From Sphingobium sp. (GTDB lineage: Bacteria > Pseudomonadota > Alphaproteobacteria > Sphingomonadales > Sphingomonadaceae), in NCBI GenBank assembly GCA_020446425.1, contig JAGRES010000031.1, forward strand, positions 1 through 64,000: a stretch of 64,000 nt of DNA, given 5' to 3'. Below, one piece after another: positions 52,430 to 63,627 of this stretch. The notes under the pieces were generated by a model, which was given only the letters and a program-made list of their open reading frames with translations, did not search any database and was not told the DNA's origin. Position 1 is the stretch's first letter, and each line of letters begins with the position of its first letter. Position numbers and translations under genes: made by a program.

Positions 52430-54775
52430 ATGATTGGGGACAGAAAAGTCGTCGGCTTGCGGCGCGAGGAGCAAATGGCGCACATTAACGCCCTGGAAGA
52501 GCATGAGCTTTTGCTGGACACCAGCACGGAAGCCGAGTTTCATCGGGAGCCCGGCGGCCTTTACGATCAGCACGAATATGAGACACTTGGCTATGAGGAA
52601 GCCTATATTGCTTCTTCGCCGCTGATGACGGTCGCCAGAGCGGCTCTCATCATTGCCGCGGTCGCATGGATCGGTTTCGCCGCCTACCTGTTCTACCAGC
52701 GCGGCTTTGCGCTCCCCGCGCTGGAGCAGGTCCCCTATATCGCGACCGTCATTTCCATGCCGCTGGTGCTGGCCGCGATTCTGTACCAGCTGCTGCTGCG
52801 CAACAGCATTGGCGAGGCCGACCGCTATGGCCGGATTACCGCTCAACTGCGCAAGGAAAGCGAAGCGCTCGACATGCGCCTCGCCATCGTCAACCAGCAG
52901 CTGGATACCGCGCGGGAGACGATGAAGCAGCAGGCATCACTGCTGGAGCAATATGGCGCCTCAGCCAGCATCAACCTGGAGTCTACGGCGCAAACATTAT
53001 CGCAGCATGCCAGCACCTCGGCGCAGCAGGCCGAGCTGATCGAGCGTGCAGGCCTGTCTCTCGCGCACCAGTTCGGGCAGCTGATCGACGTGTTTCCCGC
53101 CGTTGAGGAACGGGCGCAGCGTGTATCGGAGACACTCACCAGTGGAAGCGAGACCCTGCACGAGAAGGTGGATCGGCTGGAAGCACGGCTGGAGTCTCTG
53201 ACCAAGCTGACAGAAGAGGCGCGCTCGCGCACATTGAGCGCAACGCAGAGCCTCACCGCGCAACTGATGCAGGTGCAGGATTCAACGCGTTCGGCCAGTG
53301 AAGAAATCAATGGATTGGCGGATCTGAGCACCAATCGCGTCACCACAGCCATTGAACAGGCGCATCAGGCGCTGAACGATACGGGCGCAGCGCTTGAAAC
53401 CCATATGGAAAATCTCAATTCGATCGTCGACCAGTCGCAAGGCGCGCTGGATTCGATCGGAGGCAAGGCAGTGGCCGCCTATGGCGAATCCATTGCCGAA
53501 ATAGAGCATCGCCTACGCGCTCTGGACCGCATGGTACAGGATCAGAGCCAGGTCGTCATCGGCATGAGCGAGGAGCTGACAAGCCGCGTCGATACGGTGA
53601 GCAGCCGGTTCCAGAGCATAGAGAGCGACGGCTTGCAAAGCACCGAGCGGCTGACCGTGGCGCTGGACGAGCTCGCCAATCGCACCCTGCGGCTTGATGA
53701 GGCGTTGCGCAGCGGGAATGATGCGGCTGATGCAATGATCGCGCGCTCCGAAGCGCTGATGACCGCGCTGGACGCCAGTGTGCGCGAGCTTGATGAAAGC
53801 CATCCGGCCGCCATCGCGCGGCTCGACGACCGGGTCGAGAACAGCCGCCGCATCCTCGCGGCGCTCACGCCCGAAATCGAGCAGCTGGAAGCCGTTTCCG
53901 CCGCCATATTGGGGCGCGCCAAGGACACCGAAGAGCTGCTCAGCGGTCAGGGCAAGAAGCTGACCGAGTGGCTGCAAAATGGCGAGCAGGCGCTGCTTTC
54001 CAACCAGGAACAGATAACGGCATTGCAAAGCGCCATCGAGGCGGCGGACAGCGGAGCCAAGCGCCTGGCCGACAGTTCAGGGCCGCAACTTGTCGCGACC
54101 CTTATTCGCGTCAAGGAAATGGCCGAGCAGGCGGGCGAGCGCGCCAAGCAGGCGCTGACCCGCGCCATTGCGGAAGCCACCGACGAGCTGGGCGAAGCGA
54201 GCGAACAGGCGCTGTCGCAGCGCCTTGGCGAAACCTTCCAGCTGCGCATTGAGGAAGTCAGTGCGATCTCCGACCGCGCGGTTAAGGCCGCGCATGTCGC
54301 ATCCGACCGCCTGATGCGGCAATTGCTGACCATCGCGGACACCACCGCCAGCATCGAGCAGCGGATCGCGGAGGCGGAGCAGGCCGCTGCCAAGCGCGAT
54401 CAGGACAATTTCTCACGCCGTTCGGCACAGCTCATCGAATCGCTCAACAGCCTCGCCATCGACGTGACGTCGATGCTGGCACAGGATGTGAGCGACGCGA
54501 GCTGGACATCCTATCTCAAGGGCGACCGCGGGGTATTTGCCCGCCGTGCCGTGCGGCTTCTCGACACCAGCGACTTGCAGTCCATCGGTAATTTCTACGG
54601 CACGGATGAAGGTTTCCGCGACAATGTAAACCGCTATATCCACGATTTCGAGGCCATGTTGCGCAATGTCCTGGCGACCAGCGACGGCAATTCGCTGGGC
54701 GTTACGCTGCTCTCGTCGGATATCGGCAAGCTCTATGTGGCTCTTGCGCAGGCTATCGACCGCCTGAAAGACTGA
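52430..54775 (+). CDS. Large coiled-coil membrane protein, TipN-like
   Basis: The protein is about 781 residues. A charged N-terminus (about 1-65) precedes two membrane helices at about 69-89 and 102-124. A coiled-coil-rich Ala/Gln/Glu region runs to about 690. The C-terminus is a conserved-looking globular part (SYLKGDRGVFARRAVRLLD, VNRYIHDFEAMLRNVL, TLLSSDIGKLYVALAQAI). This layout resembles Caulobacter TipN, a cell-pole marker, but homology is not shown. The start may instead be 52475, where GAGGAG is present but only three bases away. It is divergent from the HPt-like gene. Confidence 0.75.
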   Translation: MIGDRKVVGLRREEQMAHINALEEHELLLDTSTEAEFHREPGGLYDQHEYETLGYEEAYIASSPLMTVARAALIIAAVAWIGFAAYLFYQRGFALPALEQVPYIATVISMPLVLAAILYQLLLRNSIGEADRYGRITAQLRKESEALDMRLAIVNQQLDTARETMKQQASLLEQYGASASINLESTAQTLSQHASTSAQQAELIERAGLSLAHQFGQLIDVFPAVEERAQRVSETLTSGSETLHEKVDRLEARLESLTKLTEEARSRTLSATQSLTAQLMQVQDSTRSASEEINGLADLSTNRVTTAIEQAHQALNDTGAALETHMENLNSIVDQSQGALDSIGGKAVAAYGESIAEIEHRLRALDRMVQDQSQVVIGMSEELTSRVDTVSSRFQSIESDGLQSTERLTVALDELANRTLRLDEALRSGNDAADAMIARSEALMTALDASVRELDESHPAAIARLDDRVENSRRILAALTPEIEQLEAVSAAILGRAKDTEELLSGQGKKLTEWLQNGEQALLSNQEQITALQSAIEAADSGAKRLADSSGPQLVATLIRVKEMAEQAGERAKQALTRAIAEATDELGEASEQALSQRLGETFQLRIEEVSAISDRAVKAAHVASDRLMRQLLTIADTTASIEQRIAEAEQAAAKRDQDNFSRRSAQLIESLNSLAIDVTSMLAQDVSDASWTSYLKGDRGVFARRAVRLLDTSDLQSIGNFYGTDEGFRDNVNRYIHDFEAMLRNVLATSDGNSLGVTLLSSDIGKLYVALAQAIDRLKD

Positions 54776-54810
54776 CTACTACGCTAATTCTCAATAGTGA
54801 CAGGGCTTTA

Positions 54811-55080
54811 TCACCGGTGATCGCCGACTATGTCGAGATCGTCGGTCGTGATCCATCCGTTGACATAATTGGCGTAATAGAGGCCGAACAGCACCAGCGA
54901 CAATAAGGTCGCCCGGATCACAACCTTCAACGGGCTGAAATTGCTCGGCGCACTATCGGCCTGCCCCTCGACCATCTTTTCCCCCGTTTCATTGGGCGTC
55001 TTGATGCCAATGGGCAGCACGAAAAACGCGCTCATCACCCAGAACAGGAAATATATGGCGAATATGGCGAAGAGGTTCAT
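54811..55080 (-). CDS. DUF1467 family membrane protein
   Basis: This 89-residue protein has two hydrophobic helices (FAIYFLFWVMSAFFVLPIGI and ATLLSLVLFGLYYANYV) and matches DUF1467, a family of unknown function usually next to rnj in alphaproteobacteria. AGGAGG lies eight bases before the ATG. It is downstream of rnj with a 27-bp gap and is the last gene of the nuo-rnj transcript. It is convergent with the TipN-like gene. Confidence 0.88.
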   Translation of the reverse strand: MNLFAIFAIYFLFWVMSAFFVLPIGIKTPNETGEKMVEGQADSAPSNFSPLKVVIRATLLSLVLFGLYYANYVNGWITTDDLDIVGDHR

Positions 55081-55107
55081 AGCCAGGACCTCCTAATCAG
55101 TGTGCCG

Positions 55108-56748
55108 TCAAATGTCGATGATCAGCACATCGACAATGGGCTTTTTGCCCGTCCAGCGCGTGGCGCAGCGCCGCACGGCGAGGCGTACACGCTCCCGCAG
55201 CGCCTCTTCATCGCCCTCGCCGCCAGCGGCCACCGCCTCGGCGGCTTCTTCCTGCGCTTCGGAGATGAAGGCGTCGCGATCTTCCTCCAGAGGGATACCT
55301 TGCAGGCGGAGCTGGGGCTGCCCCGCCAATTGCCCCTTGCCGTTGCGCGCCACGGCAACGCTGATCTGGCCATTATAAGCCAGCTTGCGCCGTTCGTTGA
55401 TCGTCGCGCCATCCGCAGGCAGGATCACATCGCCATCCAGCACCAGACGACCATTGGTTTCATGACCGATGACCTCCGCCGTTCCCGGCGCAAGGCGCAC
55501 AAGATCGCCATTTTTCTGAACCACCGCATGCGGAATGCCATGCCCCAGCCCCAGCCGCGCCTGCGCCTTCATATGGCGCATTTCGCCGTGCACCGGCATC
55601 AATATCTGCGGGCGTAACCATTCATACATGGCGAGCAGTTCCGGCTGACCCGGATGCCCTGACACATGGATATGCGCCTGTTTCTCGGTGACCATTTGTA
55701 CACCCGTTTCGGCAAAGGCATTTTGCACGCGGCCAATGGCGATTTCATTGCCTGGTATCTGTTTGGAGGAAAATACGACCGTGTCGCCCTCGCCTAGCTT
55801 GATGGGATGCGTGCCCTCGGCCATACGGCCCAGCGCGGCGCGCGATTCCCCTTGCCCGCCGGTCGCGACAATCATTACGCTGCGTCCCGGCAAGTCCATC
55901 GCCAGATCCCAGTCGATAAGCGGCGGGAAATCGTGCAGGTAGCCACTGGCTTTCGCCACCGACATAATGCGGTCGAGCGAGCGGCCCGCCATGCACAGCT
56001 TGCGCCCGCAAGCCTTTGCCACATCGCCCAGCGTTTTCAGGCGCGCAACGTTCGACGCAAAGGTTGTGACGACCACACGGCCGCTCGCCGCCTTGACGAC
56101 ATCCATCAACCCCGCGCGGACATCGGCTTCCGACCCGCTGGCTTCCGGGTTGAATACATTGGTGCTGTCACACACCAGCGCCAGTACGCCTTCATCGCCA
56201 ATCTTGCGCAGTTCGCCTTCGGTCGCCGGGTCGCCGATCAGCGGCTCGTCATCCAGCTTCCAGTCGCCGGTGTGGAATATCCGGCCATAGGGTGTCTCGA
56301 TCAGCAGTGCATTACCCTCAGCAATCGAGTGCGCGAGCGGCACATAGCGAAAGCCGAACGGGCCCAGATCGAAGCTGCCGCCCATTTCGATGACATTGAG
56401 CTCGACGGTGTCGAGCAGCCCTTCTTCCTCCAGCTTGCCACGGATCAGCCCTGCGGTGAACGCTGTGGCATAGAGTGGTACGCCCAGCTCTCCGGCGAGA
56501 TAGGGCAGCGCGCCGATATGATCCTCATGCCCGTGGGTCAGCACGATGCCGAGCAGGTCCTTGCGCCGTTCCTCGATGAAAGAAAGATCGGGGAAAATCA
56601 GGTCGATGCCGGGATAATGCGGATCGGCGAAGGTCACGCCCAGATCGACCATCACCCATTTGCCGCGACACCCGTAGAGATTCGCATTCATGCCAATCTC
56701 TCCCGACCCGCCAAGGGCCAGGAAGAGAAGCTCGTCACCAGGCGTCAT
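55108..56748 (-). CDS. rnj: Ribonuclease J
   Basis: This 546-residue metallo-beta-lactamase/beta-CASP nuclease has the zinc motif HGHEDHIGALPYL, HTGDWKLDDEPL, the beta-CASP motif TTFASNVARLKT, VIVATGGQGESRAAL and HVSGHPGQPELLAMYEWLRPQ. It has 5'-exonuclease and endonuclease roles in RNA processing. Its start overlaps the coaX stop by 1 bp (TGATG). This position in the nuo-birA-coaX-rnj cluster is conserved in alphaproteobacteria. Confidence 0.95.
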   Translation of the reverse strand: MTPGDELLFLALGGSGEIGMNANLYGCRGKWVMVDLGVTFADPHYPGIDLIFPDLSFIEERRKDLLGIVLTHGHEDHIGALPYLAGELGVPLYATAFTAGLIRGKLEEEGLLDTVELNVIEMGGSFDLGPFGFRYVPLAHSIAEGNALLIETPYGRIFHTGDWKLDDEPLIGDPATEGELRKIGDEGVLALVCDSTNVFNPEASGSEADVRAGLMDVVKAASGRVVVTTFASNVARLKTLGDVAKACGRKLCMAGRSLDRIMSVAKASGYLHDFPPLIDWDLAMDLPGRSVMIVATGGQGESRAALGRMAEGTHPIKLGEGDTVVFSSKQIPGNEIAIGRVQNAFAETGVQMVTEKQAHIHVSGHPGQPELLAMYEWLRPQILMPVHGEMRHMKAQARLGLGHGIPHAVVQKNGDLVRLAPGTAEVIGHETNGRLVLDGDVILPADGATINERRKLAYNGQISVAVARNGKGQLAGQPQLRLQGIPLEEDRDAFISEAQEEAAEAVAAGGEGDEEALRERVRLAVRRCATRWTGKKPIVDVLIIDI

Positions 56749-57545
56749 CAGTTCGATAGGCTCCGTTTATAAATCATCGCCAGACCGTCGATAGTCAGGT
56801 CCGGCACTATCATGTCGAAAAGGTCTGTATGACTGTCGAACAGGACAGCCAAGCCACCAGTGGCAATAATTTTTGCGGGTCGTCCGATCTGCGCGCGCAG
56901 CCGCTCAGCCAGTCCCTCCATCATGGCGACATAACCCCAAAACACGCCAATATGCATCTGCTCTTCGGTCGTGCGGCCGATAACAGACTCATTTTCTGGT
57001 TCTTCGATCGCGATACGCGGCAGCTTGGCCGTCGCGCCCACAAGGGCATCGAGCGACAGGTTGATGCCCGGCGCGATAATACCGCCCTTATAGGCGCCGG
57101 TATAATCCACGACGTCGAATGTCGTCGCCGTACCGAAATCTATGGCGATCAGGTCGCCCTTCACCAGTGTATGCGCAGCTATGGCATTGACGACCCGGTC
57201 CGCGCCGACAGATGCAGGCTCAACCACATCGAGTGCGATGCCCCATGCCGCCTTGCCTTCGCCCGCAACCAGCGGCTCGATATGGAAATATTTATTGGCC
57301 AGCACTTCCAGATTATGCAGCGCCCGAGGCACAACAGTGGCGATGATGACGGCATTGACGTCGTCCATCGCATAGTCTTCCAGCGCCAATAGCTGATTGA
57401 GCCAGACCGCATATTCATCAGCCGTCCGGCGCGGGTCCGTAGCAATCCGCCAACGCGTGCGGATAGTCGGCTGTTCATTGCCATCGCCGATATCCACCAG
57501 CGCAAACACCACATTGGTATTACCGGCATCAATCGCCAGCAGCAT
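56748..57545 (-). CDS. coaX: Type III pantothenate kinase
   Basis: This 265-residue enzyme phosphorylates pantothenate, the first step of CoA synthesis. It has the ATP-binding start [18 protein letters not shown], the [13 protein letters not shown] segment with [28 protein letters not shown] and [13 protein letters not shown]. The length is typical. It lies 26 bp after birA and overlaps rnj by one base. Confidence 0.95.
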   Translation of the reverse strand: MLLAIDAGNTNVVFALVDIGDGNEQPTIRTRWRIATDPRRTADEYAVWLNQLLALEDYAMDDVNAVIIATVVPRALHNLEVLANKYFHIEPLVAGEGKAAWGIALDVVEPASVGADRVVNAIAAHTLVKGDLIAIDFGTATTFDVVDYTGAYKGGIIAPGINLSLDALVGATAKLPRIAIEEPENESVIGRTTEEQMHIGVFWGYVAMMEGLAERLRAQIGRPAKIIATGGLAVLFDSHTDLFDMIVPDLTIDGLAMIYKRSLSN

Positions 57546-57571
57546 CGGCCTTCTCCACTATCAATTCGCCG

Positions 57572-58294
57572 TCATACCAGAAAAACGTCGCCCGCATGAA
57601 TGGCACGGTTCACGCCATCCGCCAAGCGCAGGATGAGTGCGCCTTCGCTGTCGAGCGTCTCAAAGCGACCTTCAACACGTTCACCATCGGGCAGCGAAGC
57701 GATAAGCGGTGTACCCGCAGGATACGCCCGCGTCAGCCAGGCGCGTATCACCGGCTCCGTCCCATAAGTGCGCCAGCGCTCCAGCCACAGGGAAAAACGC
57801 TCGGCGATCAGCACCAGTAGCGACGCCGCGTCGCAATGCGTCACGCCCAACATGGCAAGGCATGTCGTCATCCGGTCCGGCACATCGGGTGCGTCGGTAA
57901 TGTTGATGCCAATGCCGATGATGATGGCATCGCCTTCGCGCTCCAGCAGCATACCGCACAGTTTCGCATGACCGGCCATGATGTCGTTGGGCCATTTCAG
58001 TTTCAGCGCATTCTCGCCGGTAAAATCGGACAATATCTCATGCACCGCCACCGCTGCGACAAACGCCAGTGTGGCGGGCGAAGGATCGCGCGGAGACAGG
58101 CGCACCAATGTCGAAGTGAAGAGGTTACCGCTAGCGTCTTCCCACGTACGGCCCATGCGGCCTTTGCCCGCGCTCTGCCGCTCGGCGCGCAGCCATGTAC
58201 CCTCGCCTACGCCTTCGCGGGCAAGCGCCTTCATATCCTCATTGGTTGAGCCGGTTTCCGCTACCGTGCGGATATCGGGGCTGGCCTGGTTCAC
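57572..58294 (-). CDS. birA: Biotin--[acetyl-CoA-carboxylase] ligase
   Basis: This 240-residue enzyme attaches biotin to the carboxylase carrier. It has TGSTNEDMKALAREG, the biotin/ATP loop RQSAGKGRMGRTWEDASGNLFTS, KWPNDIMAGHAKLCGML and GIGINITDAPDVPD. There is no N-terminal HTH, so it is a catalytic-only BirA, not a repressor. It sits between nuoN (9-bp gap) and coaX. Confidence 0.95.
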   Translation of the reverse strand: MNQASPDIRTVAETGSTNEDMKALAREGVGEGTWLRAERQSAGKGRMGRTWEDASGNLFTSTLVRLSPRDPSPATLAFVAAVAVHEILSDFTGENALKLKWPNDIMAGHAKLCGMLLEREGDAIIIGIGINITDAPDVPDRMTTCLAMLGVTHCDAASLLVLIAERFSLWLERWRTYGTEPVIRAWLTRAYPAGTPLIASLPDGERVEGRFETLDSEGALILRLADGVNRAIHAGDVFLV

Positions 58295-58303
58295 CAGCCC
58301 AGA

Positions 58304-59752
58304 TTACAGCGCGGCGGCTGCGGCCTTGCTGGTGGCATCCAGCAGCGGGTTGAGCAGATAGCCAAGAACGATGATGGCGGCACTGACAGCGATCAGCGCG
58401 CTTTCCAGCGTGCTACCCGCGGGGGCATATTCGCCCGCCGGTTCATCGAAATAGATCGTCTTGATGATCTTGAGATAATAGAAGGCGCCGATCACCGAAG
58501 CGGCGATACCAAAGACCGCCAGACCGGTAAGGCCCGCAGCGACCGCTGCGTCAAACACCAGGAACTTGGCCCAAAAGCCCATCAGCGGCGGAATACCGGC
58601 AAGGCTGAACATGAATATGGCGAAGGCTGCGGCCAGCCCTTTGCGGCTTTGCGACAGGCCGGCGAGGCTGGCGATATCCTCAACCGGATTGCCATCTGCG
58701 TCGCGCATCTGAAGCACGCACAGGAAGCTGCCCAGCGTCATCACCACATAGATGGCGAGGTAGCTCATCACTGCAGCCACGCCCTCGGCAGTACCTGCCG
58801 CGAGGCCGACGAGTGCGAAGCCGACATTGTTGATCGACGAATAGGCGAGCAGGCGCTTGATGTTGCTTTGGCCGATGGCGGCCACTGCGCCGAACAGGAT
58901 CGAAGCGAGTGCGACGAAAATGACGATCTGCTGCCAGCTTGTCAGTGCGCTACCCATAGCTTCCATCGACACCCGCACGAGCAGGCCCATGGCGGCAACC
59001 TTGGGCGCGCTGGCGAAGAAAGCCGTGACCGGGGTCGGCGCACCTTCATAGACGTCGGGGGTCCACATGTGGAAAGGCACGGCGCTGATCTTGAACGCCA
59101 GCGCAGCGAGCACGAACACGAGACCGAAGAGTTCACCGTTGGAGAGCCCGTCCGCCATAGCGGTGGCGATGCCGGTATAGCTGGTCGAGCCGGTGAAGCC
59201 GTAGAGCAGCGAAATACCATAAAGCAGGATACCGCTGGCCAGTGCGCCAAGTACGAAATATTTGAGGCCCGCTTCCGCGCTACGCCCGTCCTGGCGCATG
59301 AAGCTGGCGAGCACATAGGCGGCCAGGCTGTTGAGTTCGAGGCCGACATAGAGCGTGAGCATATCGCCTGCCGAAACCATGAGGCCCATGCCTACCGTCG
59401 CGAATATGATCAGCACCGGATATTCAGCGCGAATGGCGCCGCCAATACCCGAATTGCCGGTCGCGAAGAAGCGTGGCGCAATCACTATCGAAACAGCCGC
59501 CGCGACATAGATCAATACCTTGGCGAATGCGCCAAAAGCATCCGCACGGTAGAGACCGTCAAAAGCCTCGCCGCCGGTGCTGGGCAGGCCGCACAGGCTC
59601 CAGCCCGCAACGGCCAGTGCCGCGACAGCCAGCCAGCCAACAAGGCGCGCGCTGTTATCGCCACCGAAAGTAGCGACCATGAGAAGGATAAGCCCCGCGC
59701 CGGTCAGCAGCAGCTCCGGCATGGTCATCAGCAGGGATGCGGTCTCGATCAT
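58304..59752 (-). CDS. nuoN: NADH-quinone oxidoreductase subunit N
   Basis: This 482-residue antiporter-like membrane subunit of complex I has about 14 hydrophobic helices. Typical text includes LTLYVGLELNSLAAYVLASFMR, EAGLKYFVLGALASGILLYGISLLYG, KISAVPFHMWTPDVYEGAPTPVTAFFA and SSINNVGFALVGL. It pumps protons across the inner membrane. Its start overlaps the nuoM stop by one base; birA follows. Confidence 0.97.
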   Translation of the reverse strand: MIETASLLMTMPELLLTGAGLILLMVATFGGDNSARLVGWLAVAALAVAGWSLCGLPSTGGEAFDGLYRADAFGAFAKVLIYVAAAVSIVIAPRFFATGNSGIGGAIRAEYPVLIIFATVGMGLMVSAGDMLTLYVGLELNSLAAYVLASFMRQDGRSAEAGLKYFVLGALASGILLYGISLLYGFTGSTSYTGIATAMADGLSNGELFGLVFVLAALAFKISAVPFHMWTPDVYEGAPTPVTAFFASAPKVAAMGLLVRVSMEAMGSALTSWQQIVIFVALASILFGAVAAIGQSNIKRLLAYSSINNVGFALVGLAAGTAEGVAAVMSYLAIYVVMTLGSFLCVLQMRDADGNPVEDIASLAGLSQSRKGLAAAFAIFMFSLAGIPPLMGFWAKFLVFDAAVAAGLTGLAVFGIAASVIGAFYYLKIIKTIYFDEPAGEYAPAGSTLESALIAVSAAIIVLGYLLNPLLDATSKAAAAAL

Positions 59753-61317
59753 CAGTGCGCCTCCCCGGCTGCCGTTTCATGGTCTGTTGCGTGATGTTCC
59801 TCGGCAACGGGCTTCGCTGTGCCCATGGCGAGATGCGCATCCCCCTCCGGCTTGGCGGGCGCGAGCCGCGCCACCACCGCCTGCACGTCAGCGCGCATGG
59901 GCGCAAGGAAGCTCTCGGGATAGATGCCCATCCACAATACACCCAGCGCGATAGGAACGAGCATGACGATCTCGCGCATAGTGAGGTCGGGCATCGCGGC
60001 GGCATCGGCGTTCTTCTGTTCGCCGTAGCAGATGCGGCGATAGAGATAGAGCATATAGGCCGCGCCCAAAATGATGCCGGTAGTGCAGATGATCGCCACC
60101 CAGCTCGACGCTTCGTAGACGCCCATCAGCGACAGGAATTCACCGACAAAGTTGGACGTGCCCGGCAGGCCGACCGACGCCATGGTGAACAGCATGAAGA
60201 GTATGGCATATTGCGGCATGTTGATCGAAAGGCCGCCATAGCGGTCGATCTCACGCGTGTGCAGACGGTCGTAGATCACACCAACGCACAGGAACAACGC
60301 ACCCGAAACGAGGCCGTGGCCCAGCATCACCATCATTGCGCCCTCGATGCCCGCCTGATTGAAGGCGAACAGGCCGACGGTGACGATGGCCATATGCGCG
60401 ACCGACGAATAGGCGATCAGCTTCTTCATGTCCTGCTGCACAAGGGCCACCAGCGAGGTGTAGACCACCGCGACCATCGACAACGCGAACACCAGCCAGG
60501 CAAATTCGGCCGAGGCATCGGGGAACATCGGCAGCGAGAAGCGGATGAAGCCATAGCCACCCATCTTCAGCAGCACACCAGCAAGAATGACGGAACCTGC
60601 GGTCGGCGCCTGAACGTGCGCATCGGGCAGCCATGTATGCACCGGCCACATCGGCATCTTCACCGCGAAGCTGGCGAAGAAGGCGAGCCACAGCCATGTC
60701 TGGACATGCGGATCGAAATTATACGCCATCAGCGTCGGGATATCGGTTGTGCCCGCCTCGCGCGCCATCCACAGCATCGCGATCAGCATCAGCACCGAAC
60801 CGAGCAGCGTATAGAGAAAGAACTTATAGCTGGCGTAAATGCGGTTCACGCCGCCCCAAATACCGATGATGAGGTACATCGGAATAAGGCCCGCTTCGAA
60901 GAAGATATAGAAAAGGAACAGGTCCTGCGCGGCGAACACGCCGATCATCAGCACTTCCATGAACAGGAAGGCGGCCATATATTCGCCGACGCGCTTCTGG
61001 ATAGCTTCCCAGCTCGCCAATATGCAGATCGGCATCAGGAAAACCGTAAGCGCGATCAGCAGCAGTGCAATGCCGTCAATCCCCATCGCCCAGGCGAAGC
61101 GGCCGAAAATCGGTGCATATTCCTGAAACTGCCATTGCGGCGCAGTCATGCCCTGATCGAAATTCATCCACAGCACAACGCCAAGCGCCAGATCAATGAG
61201 CGTGGCGACAAGTGCGATCATGCGCGCAGTCGAAGCGCCCGAGAACAGGCAGGCGACAGCGCCCGCCATCGGCACGGCCAGCATCAGCGAGAGAAGAGGA
61301 AAGCCGAATGCGTTCAT
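59752..61317 (-). CDS. nuoM: NADH-quinone oxidoreductase subunit M
   Basis: This 521-residue antiporter-like subunit carries the conserved membrane Glu region [21 protein letters not shown], the Lys region in [29 protein letters not shown], and [17 protein letters not shown]. The C-terminal tail (after about 480) is a His-rich polar extension ending ETAAGEAH. It overlaps nuoL by 4 bp and nuoN by 1 bp. Confidence 0.97.
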   Translation of the reverse strand: MNAFGFPLLSLMLAVPMAGAVACLFSGASTARMIALVATLIDLALGVVLWMNFDQGMTAPQWQFQEYAPIFGRFAWAMGIDGIALLLIALTVFLMPICILASWEAIQKRVGEYMAAFLFMEVLMIGVFAAQDLFLFYIFFEAGLIPMYLIIGIWGGVNRIYASYKFFLYTLLGSVLMLIAMLWMAREAGTTDIPTLMAYNFDPHVQTWLWLAFFASFAVKMPMWPVHTWLPDAHVQAPTAGSVILAGVLLKMGGYGFIRFSLPMFPDASAEFAWLVFALSMVAVVYTSLVALVQQDMKKLIAYSSVAHMAIVTVGLFAFNQAGIEGAMMVMLGHGLVSGALFLCVGVIYDRLHTREIDRYGGLSINMPQYAILFMLFTMASVGLPGTSNFVGEFLSLMGVYEASSWVAIICTTGIILGAAYMLYLYRRICYGEQKNADAAAMPDLTMREIVMLVPIALGVLWMGIYPESFLAPMRADVQAVVARLAPAKPEGDAHLAMGTAKPVAEEHHATDHETAAGEAH

Positions 61318-63314
61318 GGTCTTGTGATCGCCCAGGTTACCGCAGCGGCGAGCCCGATCAGCACCACCAGCGCATAAGTGTAGAGATATCCGGATTGCAG
61401 CTTGCGCGTCACCCGCGTGCCCGCGACCACAAGTGCGGCCATGCCATTGGGACCGAAGCGGTCAATCGTGCCCTCATCCCCACGCTTCCATAAGAAGCGG
61501 CCAATGGCGAAGGCGGGCTTGACGAAAAGAACGTTGTACAGCTCGTCGAAATACCATTTGTTGAGCAGAAAATCATAGAGCGCATAGAATTGCGCGACAA
61601 ACTTCTGTGGCCAGTCGGTATGGCGGATATAGGCCATCCAGGCGATCCACAGACCCGTGAGCATAACAGCCGCAGGTGCGAGCTTAACCCAGAGCGGCAC
61701 CTCGTGCATTTCGTGCATCAGGTGCGTATCGAAGGCGAGCGTGCTGGCTTCCCAGAAATGCGCGCCATGTTCGGCATCGACAAATTGGTGGTGGAAGCCA
61801 AAGCCCGAGAACACAGCACCGATGGAAAGCACGGCGAGCGGGATGAGCATGACCCATGGGCTCTCATGCGGATGATAGCCGCCGGTGCTGTCTTCCGCCG
61901 TCTCCGGCGTCTTGTGAACGCTGTGTTGAATATGCTCGGACTCGATCCAGCGCGGCTTGCCAAAGAAGGTGAGGAACACCAGACGCCAGCTGTAGAAGCT
62001 GGTGAGCAGCGCCGCCGTCACGCCAATATAGAAGGCCGATGTGCCCGCCCCGCCCGCCGCGTAGGCGGCTTCGAGGATTGCGTCCTTGGAATAGAAACCC
62101 GCGAAACCGAACACCCCGATAATGCCGACGCCGGTGATGGCGAGCGTACCCGCCGTCATCGCCCAGAAGGTAAGCGGGATATGTTTCCGCAGGCCGCCAT
62201 AATAGCGCATGTCCTGCTCGTGGTGCATCGCGTGGATGACCGAACCAGCGCCGAGGAACAGCAGCGCCTTGAAAAAAGCGTGCGTGAACAGGTGGAACAT
62301 CGCAGCGCCATAGGCACCGACGCCAGCGGCAAAGAACATATAGCCGAGCTGCGAACAGGTCGAATAGGCGATCACGCGCTTGATGTCGTTCTGCACTGTG
62401 CCAACGGTCGCCGCGAAGAAGCATGTCGCCGCGCCAACCCAGGTGACCACTGTGAGTGCTGTATCGCTGGTCTCGAACATGGGTGACAGGCGGCACACCA
62501 TGAACACGCCCGCGGTCACCATGGTCGCGGCGTGGATCAGTGCGGAAACCGGCGTCGGGCCTTCCATCGCGTCCGGCAACCATGTGTGCAAGCCAAGCTG
62601 GGCGGACTTGCCCATCGCACCGATGAAGAGCAGCAGACAGAGCACCGTCATCGTGTCGAAACGGTGGCCGAGGAACCCGATGGTCGAACCAGCCATGGCA
62701 GGTGCGGCTTCAAGGATTTGCGGAATGGAGATGGTGTCGAACACCAGATAGGTGCCGAAAATGCCCATCATGAAGCCGAGATCACCGACGCGGTTGACGA
62801 CGAACGCCTTGATCGCTGCGGCATTGGCCGAGGGTTTGCGGAACCAGAAGCCAATGAGCAGATAGGAAGCGAGGCCCACGCCTTCCCAGCCGAAGAACAT
62901 CTGCAGCAGGTTATTCGCCGTCACCAGCATCAGCATGGCGAAGGTGAAGAGCGAAAGATAGGCGAAGAAGCGCGGCTGATCCGGGTCTTCCTCCATATAG
63001 CCCCAGCTATAGAGGTGGACGAGCGCCGAGACCGTGGTGATGACGACGAGCATCACGGCGGTCAGTGTGTCGACGCGCAGCTCCCACATCGCCTGAAAAC
63101 TGCCGGAGTTTATCCAGGTGAAGACCGGCGCGGTATAGGCTTCCGCATTTCCGGTGACGAAGCTGAGGAAGATCGGCCAGCTCAGCGCGCAGGATATGAA
63201 CAGCGCGCCGGTGGTGATGATCTTGGCGGGCACATTGCCCAGCGCCTTGTTGCCCAGCCCCGCGACAATCGCGGCGAGCAGCGGCAGGAAAACGATAAGC
63301 TGGATGGAATTCAC
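61314..63314 (-). CDS. nuoL: NADH-quinone oxidoreductase subunit L
   Basis: This 666-residue subunit is the largest antiporter-like protein of complex I. It has [66 protein letters not shown] and [14 protein letters not shown]. Its C-terminal helices include the lateral arm that runs along NuoM and NuoN. It is 7 bp from nuoK and overlaps nuoM by 4 bp. Confidence 0.97.
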   Translation of the reverse strand: MNSIQLIVFLPLLAAIVAGLGNKALGNVPAKIITTGALFISCALSWPIFLSFVTGNAEAYTAPVFTWINSGSFQAMWELRVDTLTAVMLVVITTVSALVHLYSWGYMEEDPDQPRFFAYLSLFTFAMLMLVTANNLLQMFFGWEGVGLASYLLIGFWFRKPSANAAAIKAFVVNRVGDLGFMMGIFGTYLVFDTISIPQILEAAPAMAGSTIGFLGHRFDTMTVLCLLLFIGAMGKSAQLGLHTWLPDAMEGPTPVSALIHAATMVTAGVFMVCRLSPMFETSDTALTVVTWVGAATCFFAATVGTVQNDIKRVIAYSTCSQLGYMFFAAGVGAYGAAMFHLFTHAFFKALLFLGAGSVIHAMHHEQDMRYYGGLRKHIPLTFWAMTAGTLAITGVGIIGVFGFAGFYSKDAILEAAYAAGGAGTSAFYIGVTAALLTSFYSWRLVFLTFFGKPRWIESEHIQHSVHKTPETAEDSTGGYHPHESPWVMLIPLAVLSIGAVFSGFGFHHQFVDAEHGAHFWEASTLAFDTHLMHEMHEVPLWVKLAPAAVMLTGLWIAWMAYIRHTDWPQKFVAQFYALYDFLLNKWYFDELYNVLFVKPAFAIGRFLWKRGDEGTIDRFGPNGMAALVVAGTRVTRKLQSGYLYTYALVVLIGLAAAVTWAITRP

Positions 63315-63321
63315 GGTCAGC

Positions 63322-63627
63322 TTATCCCTTCATCCGGTTGGCGTCATCGACGGCGATAGTGCCGCGCGAGCGGAAATAAATGACGAGAATGGCGAGGCCG
63401 ATGGCCGCTTCGCCCGCCGCCACGGTGAGCACGAACATGGAGAAGACCTGCCCCACCAGATCGCCGAGGAAGGCACTGAATGCGACGAGGTTCAGGTTCA
63501 CCGCGAGCAGGATCAGCTCGATCGCCATCAGGATGATGATGATGTTCTTGCGGTTGATGAAGATGCCGAGCACGCCCATCACGAACAGGATGGCGCTGAC
63601 CACCAGATAATGTTGCAGGCCGATCAC
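63322..63627 (-). CDS. nuoK: NADH-quinone oxidoreductase subunit K
   Basis: This 101-residue protein has three membrane helices and the conserved Glu residues in [18 protein letters not shown] and in [21 protein letters not shown]. Length is standard for NuoK/ND4L. Its start overlaps the nuoJ stop (ATGA) by 4 bp. Confidence 0.97.
   Translation of the reverse strand: MIGLQHYLVVSAILFVMGVLGIFINRKNIIIILMAIELILLAVNLNLVAFSAFLGDLVGQVFSMFVLTVAAGEAAIGLAILVIYFRSRGTIAVDDANRMKG

Noticed and set aside
59737-61377. 546-codon + strand frame opposite nuoM
   Set aside because: nuoM is unmistakable and in operon register. The shadow frame is very His/Arg/Gln-rich and has no family features.
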